Origin: Ganoderma boninense
Lineage: Eukaryota; Basidiomycota; Agaricomycetes; Polyporales; Polyporaceae
Direction of reading: 5' to 3'
DNA: 64,000 nt
NCBI GenBank assembly: GCA_002900995.3
Contig: CM035308.1
Location: 2,046,001 to 2,110,000, forward strand
The notes under the pieces are model-generated. The model was not told the origin of the DNA. It was given only the letters and a program-made list of their open reading frames with translations, and made no database searches. Shown here piece by piece: positions 1-8,406 of the stretch; the first letter of the stretch is position 1, and every line of letters starts with the position of its first letter. The translations under genes and the position numbers were made by a program.

Positions 1-227
1 TTGAGAGAGACAGCTGGAAGCATTTAACTTACAGCGTTCGAGGTGGGGACGCGCACAGCAACGCCATGACCTTCCTCGACTCCGTTGACGGCGATAGCCT
101 GCCATCGTAGATCATTTAAAGCCGCCGAATTCAAGTAGCGGGTATGTCATACCGAGAACACAGTCCTGGCAGAGACCGAGCTAGCGGCGATGAGGAGGGC
201 AACGAGCTTCAAGAACGACGGCTGCAT
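1..227 (-). CDS. AA9-family protein with N-terminal Arg (Arg-AA9), 5' part only
   Basis: The start codon is at 227-225. Exon 1 (227-153) encodes a signal peptide, MQPSFLKLVALLIAASSVSA, followed by RTVFS. A 54-nt GT-AG intron (152-99) follows. Exon 2 (98-33) encodes AIAVNGVEEGHGVAVRVP and then TSNA, and a GTAAGT donor at 32 leads off the window edge. The pattern x-TVF-x-AI-x-VNG-x2-x-G-x-G-V-x-VRVP is the typical start of fungal AA9 (GH61) lytic polysaccharide monooxygenases, which act on cellulose or hemicellulose outside the cell. In active AA9 the residue right after the signal peptide is His1, half of the copper histidine brace; here it is Arg. AA9 homologues with Arg1 and no histidine brace are known from polypores (Lentinus similis), and their role is unclear. 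Only 47 codons are visible, so the rest of the fold, the second His and any C-terminal anchor are unseen. The gene is too short and too spliced to show as a long ORF. Confidence 0.8.
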
Positions 228-1679
228 TTTGGAGTGAGTGGGGCCTTGCTATCAATCGTCGGAGCGATGGCATGCTTTATATCCTGGCTATGAATTCGGG
301 GAAGCCTTAAGCAGACATGCTCCGGCGAGCAGCACCACTGGCAGGTCGGTATTTTGCACTGAATGACTGAAAGGACTGTGTTCCATCAATACATTGCAGC
401 TTCCAGTGGTCAAGGAAGCCGGGGGATCTATCCCTTCGTCAGGTGACGGGTCAGAGCCTCGAAAATGTAGCTCCTTCAGGAAGTGGAGCTCTCACAGGGA
501 TGCCCGCATCTGCTTCTTGGACCGCAGATTGCGGAGTAAGGAATGTTGGGTAGCGTAGCATGAGGTACGGAGGTGAGGTGGTTGGTGTGGACCTCATGGA
601 TCGTACAACATCCGCGGGCGAGGTTTATGCGTAGCTTTCTGCAAATGTTCCTAGGACTTTGGTCAAAATTCTTTATGGCGCCCTCTATGGCGTCTGTAGG
701 GGCCACTGTGCGTTACCTTGCAGGTGGACCACGATTGATACGTATACGGCTATCGGGGTTTAAATGTATGAGCACAGGCTCCCACTCAAAGTTATGCACA
801 CGAAACGTTCGTGAAAGATCTGTATGGTCGCTATCCCTGGGACAACAGCGGGTTAGGCTCGGCTGGAGTAAAGGGACAGAGGTGAAAGAAGACCGACGCA
901 GTGACAGCATCTGACGTAGACATGTACCGCACGGGTAGTTGGGTCGCTGTGGCTGAATTGTATGAAGACAAGACAAAGCTGGTGGCTGTGAATAGAGTAC
1001 GTCAACAGAGATGCTCACGGTGACCATCATGATTCAGACGTAAGGCCCAACTGCACCGCTGGCAATTGGCAGGAGAGAACGCAGTGGAACCGCTATCGCA
1101 CTCTAAAATATCCGCATCAGCACTCGAAGTGTGACAGGCACGCGACGGATCCAGCACGTTCGAACGTACATATTCAGACGATGCAACCAGCAGCCATGGG
1201 GAGAGAAGTGATGGCTCATGGAGCTCAATCCCCGATTGGAAGAACTGAGAGCGAGTTTGCTCCGTAGGCGAAGCGGAGAGAGCAACCTCACGGACGAACC
1301 ACATGGATACAGAGTCCCCCGACGGAGAAGACCATCCTCGGATGGACCTGACAGGGAACGGTCCTGCGGGCTCGTTTTGAAGCGAGATTGTTGCAAGGCT
1401 CTTCCGGGGAGGGTCAGGAGAGTCGAGAATGAGTGTATGCGCCGAAGATGTTCCATTATCAATTGAGCATCATCTCTGGGATCCGTGAGCTCTTGCACTC
1501 GGTGTCGTCGAATATAGTCGTCTCAATAAGACTTGTGTAGCGGATCGTGGATGTGGGTGGATCGTATACAGTGCCTCTAGGGACCACAAATACAGTGTAC
1601 ATCCGCTATGCTACAACAAATGCATAAGTAACCTGACCAGCAATTAACCGAAGAGAACAAACTCGTTTCTACATTGCAA
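228..1679. other. Upstream region without a confident gene
   Basis: This holds the AA9 promoter on its left and the 3' flank of VPS37 on its right. Several short overlapping frames exist on the minus strand (476-706, 713-1030, 1002-1304, 1103-1498), but none shows a recognisable domain or a convincing splice chain. They could be a decayed gene or chance. A CCGGGG match to the CreA-type SYGGRG motif near 420 is noted without weight. Confidence 0.4.
275..282 (-). promoter_or_regulatory. TATA box of the Arg-AA9 gene
   Basis: On the minus strand the sequence reads ATATAAAG, about 48 nt upstream of the ATG at 227. That spacing fits a fungal core promoter with a short 5' leader. TATA-containing promoters are common for regulated secreted enzymes, and most of the housekeeping genes in this window show no obvious TATA. 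This is inferred from position and motif only. Confidence 0.5.
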
Positions 1680-2446
1680 TCAGTCGTCCCGCCAAACCAC
1701 CTCCCCAGCCTGCCATCTATCCCCCCACATCACCCGCTTGTGATATGTCTTCCTCAGCTCCCGGAACTCCTTGACAAAGTCGTCAATATCTTTGTTCGTC
1801 ACCGGGACGTCACCGGGGTCCGCGACGGAGCCCTGTACGAACGCATTCGCTCGTGCTTCGGAGAGGTCGTCTTGCGCCGTCGTAGCGTGCCTCAGACGCA
1901 TGAGCATAAATTGCGGGTCGAAGCGCTACATGAGGCGGAGCGTAAGACAATGAAGGCGAGGGGGGAAAGATGGGCCTTGATCAGGGAAACAAAGTATGAA
2001 GCTGGACGTACCTGGTAGACTTCGCGCTGCTCCTTCTCAACCTCTTTCCACCGCGCTTCAAGCTGCTTAGCTCGATCAAAGGCGTCTTGAGTTTCACTTC
2101 TTAGTCTGTAGAGATCATCCTGAAGCGCGATGTTGTTCTCTGGGACCATCAATCTTGACCATGGAGACGGAGGGGGGAGGGACGTACTGGCTATCGACTC
2201 ATTCGCGGATCCGAGATCTGCTTGGCCTTGGTACAACAGCTTCACCTGTGGCAACGTGTGGAAAACGGCCTGGAAGTATTGCTGGTCAGCCAGAAGGTCC
2301 TCGAGGTCTTCTCTCCTGCGTGGACCGAACGACTGGGTAAACGGGGGGCAAGCACCGAGTAGTCGGTAGTCTCACGATAGATGCGCCAATTCTGGGAAGT
2401 CGGCCGTCAGCCGGGTGTGGACTGCGGTGCTGGAGTGTTGGTCCAT
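1680..2446 (-). CDS. VPS37: ESCRT-I subunit VPS37 (Mod_r domain)
   Basis: Four exons (about 2446-2376, 2315-2188, 2139-2012, 1925-1680) join in frame to a protein of about 190 aa. Exon 1 begins MDQHSSTAVH and exon 2 continues SREDLEDLLADQQYFQAVFH. Next come LRSETQDAFDRAKQLEARWK, RLRHATTAQDDLSEARANAF and a C-terminal DIDDFVKEFRELRKTYHKR. The mostly helical pattern and the downstream F-x-R-x-Y-H-x-R signature are those of the Mod_r domain of Vps37. Vps37 is the ESCRT-I stalk subunit that helps sort ubiquitinated membrane cargo into multivesicular bodies. The start is set by the Met preceding the conserved exon and by splice phase. The gene is head to head with RRP40, leaving only about 117 bp between start codons, so the two must share a promoter. 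Confidence 0.88.
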
Positions 2447-2563
2447 GGGGACGAATGAAGGGGTGTGGGATGATCGACCGCGGAGACGGAGATGGTGGTT
2501 GTGAGGAAGGTGAGGACAGAGCGCGCTCCGCCGCCCCCAGACTCTTCTTCGCGCTTGACGATC
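2447..2563. promoter_or_regulatory. Compact bidirectional promoter, VPS37 / RRP40
   Basis: Only 117 bp separate the divergent start codons. No TATA box is evident. Shared regulatory sequence is inferred from geometry. Confidence 0.5.
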
Positions 2564-3444
2564 ATGTCCTCCGTCCTCCCTGGCGAGCACGTCCCCGCTC
2601 AGCACGTTAACCTCAAACTTGGGCCTGGGCTCTTGCAGCAGTCTTCGGTGAATGGTCAGCAGGTGGTTGTCTCCACGCGCGGGGGAGATGTGCAACACTC
2701 GACAAATCGCAGTCGATGGTGGATAGAGAGTAATTCGCGTCGGGTGAGTGCCACGGCACCTCCCATGCCCGTATGTGCCCTATTTTGCTTATGGATGATA
2801 AGACAGTACGTTCCTGCAGCCCAAGAAGTTGTCGTAGGTGTCGTTGTGAGCCGGAGCGGTGAGAACTGGAGGGTGGACATCGGCTCCGCACATACAGCCA
2901 CTTTGGATGGGCTCGCCTTCGAAGGGGCGACGAAGCGTAACAGACCAAATTTGAAGGTGAGTTGTATCCCCTCCACCAGGGCATGAATTTGAATTCCGCA
3001 ACATATTTGCGTGATTGTTTCAGGTTGGTTCCTTGGTGTTTGCCAGAGTGTCTCTGGCACACAAGGACATGGAACCCGAGCTCGAGTGTTTCGACGCCCA
3101 GACGCGTAAGGCTGAAGGGTTCGGAGACCTCAAGGGAGGGTTTCTTGTAAACTGTAGTCTCAAAATGTCTCGAATGTGCGTTCATACACTTCCTCTTTCT
3201 TTTTCCATTCCGCTCATGCATTGGGCAACACAGGCTGTTAGATCCACATCATTTCTTGCTCCCTTTGCTCGGATCGCGCTTCTCGCTAGAATCTGCCGCA
3301 GGAATGAATGGGAGAGTGTGGATAACAGCGAAGGACCCCAGGCAAATCATTGCCATTTCCCGGTGTATCGAAGGGGTCGATCCCGACGGAGGAGGCATGG
3401 ATGAGATCGCGGTGAAGAAATTCCTGAACACATTAGATGTATAG
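2564..3444 (+). CDS. RRP40: Exosome cap subunit RRP40 (EXOSC3)
   Basis: Four exons (2564-2743, 2807-2956, 3024-3175, 3234-3444) give 230 aa. The order is an N-terminal domain (MSSVLPGEHVPAQHV), an S1-like strand region (VDIGSAHTATLDGLAFEGAT, then KRNRPNLKVGSLVFARV), LECFDAQTRKAEGFGDLKGG, and a C-terminal KH domain. The KH domain contains the GMNGRVW segment, a match to the G-x-N-G motif specific to Rrp40. Rrp40 is one of three RNA-binding cap proteins of the nine-subunit exosome core and guides RNA to the Rrp44/Rrp6 nucleases in nucleus and cytoplasm. Length and domain order match the family. Splice sites at each junction restore a continuous conserved sequence, for example SRM-LLDPHHFLLPLLG across the last intron. 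An upstream in-frame Met at 2492 is unlikely because it adds a Pro/Ser-rich stretch within the shared promoter. Confidence 0.92.
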
Positions 3445-3586
3445 TAGATGTGCGGGTATTCAGAGTTACATTACAATACAGTGACCACATGGGAGGTGGC
3501 GGAAAGTCTAATAGTACAGAGTGATTTCATCCACTGTAGATACGATTGAGCACATACAAAGAACAAGAAGATCATCCGAAACTCAC

Positions 3587-4255
3587 CTAGTCATCGTCGG
3601 CTAAACGCGCTCTCTTTGCGGGTTTTCGACCAGAAACACTTTCATCGTCACTAGCAGGTGTTGCAGTACTCCTCCGTTGTGCTGCCCGCTTCTTCCGTTG
3701 GTATTCTCTATCCCGGTTCTTCTTTTGCTGGGCAGCTGATAGAACCTCTGGTCGAGGTGCAGGAGGAACACTAATCGTGGTGAGACCTGGTGTTGACATT
3801 CTTGACTGATCTTCCCCTGTTGCCGCGGACTCTTCTCCTTCACCCGACAAGTCCAAGGCCTAGCATGCCTAAGTTGATATGTCGCAAGAGGCGAGAGTTG
3901 TGCGGCGTACCTTCTTGTACGTCTGGCTGCTCACGGAGAAAATGCGATCCTGCTCACCAATCTCATACTTCTTTCTTCCGCTCGGTTGGTTCTTCAGATA
4001 TCCCTCAAAGCCATGGATGATGTTACCACTGCCATGAGCAGCAGTGTCGGTCAAGTAGGAGGTCTCCAGGTTGTATATTTGGACCTCAAGTGAAGCCTAC
4101 AAGAGTGGAACATGGGCAATCAATACAGGATGCGCAACAGGGGTACCCACGAGCTGCTTGTCCAAGGCCCTCTTCTTCGCTAGAGCGTGGAGGAGCTCTT
4201 TCTTGGCAGCGTCATATTTCGCCTTGTCCTCTGCGGATGGAGCGTCGTTGGACAT
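3587..4255 (-). CDS. EAF6: NuA4 / histone acetyltransferase subunit EAF6
   Basis: Three exons (4255-4151, 4096-3911, 3859-3587) give about 187 aa. The N-terminal half is a helical region (YDAAKKELLHALAKKRALDK, then ASLEVQIYNLETSYL). The family core follows, SGNIIHGFEGYLK then GRKKYEIGEQDRIFSVSSQ, a good match to Eaf6 (MEAF6), a small scaffold subunit of NuA4/MYST acetyltransferase complexes acting on chromatin. The C-terminal third is basic and Ser-rich (KKNRDREYQRKKRAAQRR, GRKPAKRARLADDD) and looks like a nuclear localisation segment. It is longer than in yeast Eaf6. A decayed LINE lies just upstream and may have brought in DNA close to the promoter. The tail is divergent, but the core assignment is firm. 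Confidence 0.88.
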
Positions 4256-4647
4256 TGTGAAGAAGCTGAGGAACGTAACAGGAGAACGAGGAGGAGGAGG
4301 AGGAGGATGACATTTTGGAGAGAATCGGTACGACTACAATACACGGATTAGTAAGCCCTTTCCCACCCGCTGTGTCGTGACCTCTACCGCGAACCCTACT
4401 TAGATAACGTACAATCCGGTGAAGAGTAACTCTGGCCCAGGGTTTACACAGTGCACCTTTTTCCATCCTGGACAGGCGACGGGCTTCACTTACGCGAACG
4501 GGACCTGACGAGGAGCTACCGTTGCGCCAGACCACGAGCAGTCCCCTGCACCGCAGCCCACGATTCACCCGCCCCAAGCCTCCTTCGAACTGCCGAAATC
4601 CTGCAGGAGTCCACTGGAACGACGCCGCCCTATCGTGCTCGGGCCTA
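4256..4647. other. EAF6 promoter / LINE 3' flank
   Basis: About 390 bp lie between the EAF6 start and the stop codon of the LINE ORF2. A (GGA)n microsatellite at about 4287-4309 lies in the probable EAF6 5' leader. No clear poly-A tail or target-site duplication marks the LINE 3' end. A longer minus-strand frame here (4212-4904) is a shadow. Confidence 0.4.
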
Positions 4648-7600
4648 CTAAGGCTGCAGGTCAAGGACAGCGTTGTCGTCCCGAAGGATGAGAGGGGGAA
4701 TAGAGTCCACCAAGGCAAGTACATCATACACAAATTCTGCGAGATCCGGTAGGAGAGAGTCCGTCTGCAGGAGCAGGTTAAATTGGCGTTCCCATGACCA
4801 TGCGGTGCGCACTCGAGGCAGCTTCGGAAGACGAGGGCCTGCGCGGCGAAAGAAATCGTCGCGCAGGTCTGACAGTTCCTCGTCTTCGCACTCGAGTAGG
4901 ACATGGAGCTCTGTCTCGATCGCCCAGCGCCTTTGGCAGAATCTGCAGATTCTGCGGTGCCGGGGGACCTTTGGGGAGACCCTGCGGAGTGACTCTACAG
5001 CAAGCTTGTGGTCTGATGTGAGGAGGCGGACTAGAGCCTCTCGATGAGCCGTCGACTGGACATCGAGGTATTTGCGCCACTGGCACAAAGACCGTAGCGA
5101 CAGCTCGGGGCGAGGCTCCGCCACTGCCCCCAGCCTAGTGGCTAGGAGGGGCAGCCTGGCGGAGCCCACCAGTGTGACATAAATATGCTTTGCGAGCGAG
5201 GATTCCAGCTCACGGGCAAGGCGATCCACGAGCATTTCGGAGAGAGGGGCATGCAGCGGAAGGGCGACAGGCTCAGGGAGAGTGGCAAGCGCATGATGCA
5301 GGTCCGACCACCAGGAAGGATGGCCCGCGCGTGCCAAGGAGTGCGCCTCGCTGAGTGCAACGGCTACATAGCGGGGGGCACCTGGCTGGAGGGCATACCG
5401 CGCATACCTCAGGGCGAGGTCAAGGCGTCGGTAGCGGATCGGGTGGATCCCTGTCTCAGAAAACAGGACCACCAGCTGCGAGTGACTGCCCAGCGCCATT
5501 GCGCGGCGCAGGAACGCTTTCTGGACGTTTTCGAGACGTTGGAACGAAGGGGCATGGACATCGAGAGCGACTTCGCAGCCGAATGTTAAGTGCGGCTCCA
5601 CACGGGCGCGATACAGCGTCAAGGCCACTTGGGGGGGCAACGTGCCGGTGTAAGACTCCAGGGAGAACGACGCCCACCCAACTTTCTCCGCAGAGGTTGC
5701 ACGGCGAGCATAGTGCTCCGCAAAGACATCGCGTGCAGTCGACGTGAACGCGGTGCCCGTGTAGACATACGTGTCCACGTAGCGGACAGGCTGGTGATTC
5801 AGCTCCAGGGTCGGGAGTACAGCCGGCAGCTCGCCAAAACAGGAGACAGCTGTCTTGGGAACACTGACGCTGACGAAGACGCGCGAGCGGTAGCTATCGA
5901 AGTCAAGGAGCTTCGCCTGCATGCCCGCTGCTGACAAGCAGACAAGCAGACCATCATCTGCCAGCCAGAGATGTGCGATTCGTACGCCACCTATGACCAC
6001 GTCGTCGGTATGAGGGCGTGGGTGGAAGTCTGCAATGAGCAGAATCCAGAGGATGGGAGATGCAGGGTCACCAATAAGGATGCCGGCAAGGGCTCGGAAG
6101 GCGTCAGTGGTTTCCCCGTTGAAGCGGACGACGTACTCCAGGTTGGCATACACCACCCGCAGCAGGTCGAGCAGCGGCCCCGACGCGCCCCACTGGTGGA
6201 GTTTAGTCCACAGCGTGGGCTGGTCCACCGACGGGAACGCATTTGCCAGGTCGAGGTACACGACGTAGAGCGAGCGGCGCATCGAGCGCGCCTTGTCGAT
6301 CATAGTCCTAAGCACAAACGCGTTGTTGACCGTGCGATGCCCTTTCCTGAAACCACTTTGGTAGTCAGGGAGGTGGCCATTGGTGTCTGCCCAGTCCCGG
6401 AGGCGCCTGTCTATGAGGAGAGTAAGGGTCTTCAAGAGACAACTCTCTAGGCCAATCGTCCTGTAGCTTTCGGGGTCGTGTGGGTCTTTGCGCGGTTTTT
6501 TCACCGCAGCGACAACCGCGGTGAGCCAAGCAGCAGGGATGGCACAGCGATCCACACAGAGCTGGAACAGCTCTCGCAGGGAGCTAGAGGGAATGTCGAG
6601 GATCGTGTCGTAGCCCACACCATCCAGCCCAGTTACTGATCCCTTGCAGTGGGTACGTATGTGCGTCTTCACGTGCTCGACATCTGCGTCTGAGAAGGGA
6701 CGAGAGAAGAAGCCCTCGCGGGAGCTGTCAACCGTTCGCGCCGGCAAGCTAGCCGCATACAGCGAGTATATAGCATGCTGCAGGCGATCAAAGTCTGGCG
6801 GCAGATGTTTCGGTGGATTCATGCGGGGCACGAAGACCGCCTTCAGCTGCTCCGCCGACACAGGCGGATCCCTGGGCTTGTCGGATAAGAACTCGCGCAA
6901 GCAACGCCAGAAGGAGTTGTCGGACAGGCTGGCCAGCACACGGCGCAAGTTATTTTTGCGCAGGACCTGTAGTGAGGGAGGGGCCGCTGGAAAGACAGCC
7001 CAAGACACGTCTGACTCTGTCCCATCGCGCAGGTGCAAACCTGGCAGGCCACTAGGTTGAGTGACGGCAACAACTACCGCTTGCGGCACGGGCTTCAAAC
7101 GGGTGAACACTTTTTGGAGCGGGAGCGTGGGAGCGGGTTGTGACACCTCAGGGAGCAAGGCCCACGCCTCTGGGGGCCGGAAAGCCGCGATATCCAACAC
7201 GCCACCCCCAGCGCGGGACGCACTCTGCGCCAGGCTCCGGGCCACGTGGTAAGGCATCGGGAGAGATGAGGCAGGCGATAGGTTCCCTGGATAAGAGAAC
7301 GACACTGGACCTGGCCTTGCGCGTACAAGATCGGCCAGCGCATGGAGCTCAGTTCCATGTGGAACCCTCCAACCAGCCATGGCATTGGAAACCCCCCAGT
7401 GGCAGACGGACCGTGCGAGAAAGTCGCTATGAGAGTACACCCGCAGTGCACTGCGCGGGGGAGCAGCACAGAGCGCCACGAGAGCCGCCAGCACGAGGGC
7501 TCCCAGCTGTGCGACAGGCTGTCCAGAGAAGCCCAAGGAGCGATTCAAAGGGTGGGAAGGCCCGAAGTAAGCGGCCACACCCACATGGGTACCAAGGTAG

Positions 7601-8406
7601 ACATCCATGGCCAGGTAAACATCGACTGGACTACCATTTGCGGTCACAGGGCCATAGAGCTCCTCCACCGACGTAGGACACGCACGCCGAGAGGCGCGGC
7701 GGGCCATGACATCCGCCAGCGCGTCGTCGACCTCCTTCGACATTGGGGGCGGGACGTGCCAGTTATTGTACCGGCGCTGCACAACGGAGCCAGAACTAGC
7801 GAGCGCACCAGCCAAGAGCGCATTCGGGGCCTGCAGAGTGAGGCTGAGAGGAGCATGGTCCGACCATGTCAGCCATGGCTGCCAGACATCCAAAGCCGCA
7901 CTGTGACTGTGACGGAGCAAAGCCGGGGAGATGAGAGCGTAGTCTATCACCGATGACCCTGCTGGCTGGAACGATGTGTAGGACATACGGGACGAGGGAG
8001 TGTGGTACCTAGTCCCGTTGAGCACATGGAAAGCGAGCTCCTCACAGAGGCGGACGATGGCCTTTCCACGCGCGGTAACCGTGTGATCTGGAGATATCCG
8101 TGGAAGGGAGGACGCAGACTGCCCAATGCGGGCATTAAAATCTCCGAAGAGCACCATACTGTGATCCTGCGAGCCCGCCCAGGGAAGGAGCACACGACAG
8201 AGGTGCTCTTCCGAGGTGACACCCGGGTGGGGAACCCACGGCGACGAGGGGGGAGGGAGATAAACATTGACAACAGTAAGGCCCCCCACACGCAGGAGCA
8301 TAGTTTCTGTCTCTCCAGGCGGCGTGACAACTTGCACCCCAAGCGCGGAGCGGAAGATTGCGAGCAAGCCACCACCCTGATGCCTGCCACGCGCAGACAT
8401 CGACAA
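4648..8406 (-). CDS. LINE ORF2 remnant: endonuclease (5'-truncated), RNase H-like segment, reverse transcriptase, Zn finger
   Basis: This is an open frame of 1252 codons. Residues 10-190 are the C-terminal part of an endonuclease/exonuclease/phosphatase fold: LFGDFNARIG (about 87-95), SVIDYALIS (152-160) and SDHAPL (182-187). The N-terminal strand with the catalytic Asn and the Glu of the usual QET-type motif is missing. Residues about 255-400 resemble RNase H1 (see findings). Residues about 590-860 are reverse transcriptase: GLDGVGYDTI, YRTIGLESCLLKTL, motif A YLDLANAFPSVD (717-728), motif B GILIGDPASPILW (775-787) and motif C LADD (815-818). The catalytic Asp triad is kept. Near the C-terminus CRFCQ followed by ETELHVLLECE forms a CCHC zinc knuckle typical of fungal LINEs. 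The product would reverse-transcribe element RNA at a nicked target. The first codons are set by an ORF1/ORF2 junction deletion, not by a native start. Confidence 0.85.
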   Translation of the reverse strand: MSMSARGRHQGGGLLAIFRSALGVQVVTPPGETETMLLRVGGLTVVNVYLPPPSSPWVPHPGVTSEEHLCRVLLPWAGSQDHSMVLFGDFNARIGQSASSLPRISPDHTVTARGKAIVRLCEELAFHVLNGTRYHTPSSRMSYTSFQPAGSSVIDYALISPALLRHSHSAALDVWQPWLTWSDHAPLSLTLQAPNALLAGALASSGSVVQRRYNNWHVPPPMSKEVDDALADVMARRASRRACPTSVEELYGPVTANGSPVDVYLAMDVYLGTHVGVAAYFGPSHPLNRSLGFSGQPVAQLGALVLAALVALCAAPPRSALRVYSHSDFLARSVCHWGVSNAMAGWRVPHGTELHALADLVRARPGPVSFSYPGNLSPASSLPMPYHVARSLAQSASRAGGGVLDIAAFRPPEAWALLPEVSQPAPTLPLQKVFTRLKPVPQAVVVAVTQPSGLPGLHLRDGTESDVSWAVFPAAPPSLQVLRKNNLRRVLASLSDNSFWRCLREFLSDKPRDPPVSAEQLKAVFVPRMNPPKHLPPDFDRLQHAIYSLYAASLPARTVDSSREGFFSRPFSDADVEHVKTHIRTHCKGSVTGLDGVGYDTILDIPSSSLRELFQLCVDRCAIPAAWLTAVVAAVKKPRKDPHDPESYRTIGLESCLLKTLTLLIDRRLRDWADTNGHLPDYQSGFRKGHRTVNNAFVLRTMIDKARSMRRSLYVVYLDLANAFPSVDQPTLWTKLHQWGASGPLLDLLRVVYANLEYVVRFNGETTDAFRALAGILIGDPASPILWILLIADFHPRPHTDDVVIGGVRIAHLWLADDGLLVCLSAAGMQAKLLDFDSYRSRVFVSVSVPKTAVSCFGELPAVLPTLELNHQPVRYVDTYVYTGTAFTSTARDVFAEHYARRATSAEKVGWASFSLESYTGTLPPQVALTLYRARVEPHLTFGCEVALDVHAPSFQRLENVQKAFLRRAMALGSHSQLVVLFSETGIHPIRYRRLDLALRYARYALQPGAPRYVAVALSEAHSLARAGHPSWWSDLHHALATLPEPVALPLHAPLSEMLVDRLARELESSLAKHIYVTLVGSARLPLLATRLGAVAEPRPELSLRSLCQWRKYLDVQSTAHREALVRLLTSDHKLAVESLRRVSPKVPRHRRICRFCQRRWAIETELHVLLECEDEELSDLRDDFFRRAGPRLPKLPRVRTAWSWERQFNLLLQTDSLLPDLAEFVYDVLALVDSIPPLILRDDNAVLDLQP

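Noticed and set aside
2613..3221. 202-codon minus frame over RRP40
   Set aside because: Antisense to a confident RRP40 gene with no domain.
4212..4904. 230-codon minus frame over the LINE 3' end
   Set aside because: Out of frame with the reverse transcriptase ORF, Ser-run and Cys-rich composition from the GGA repeat; no homology pattern.
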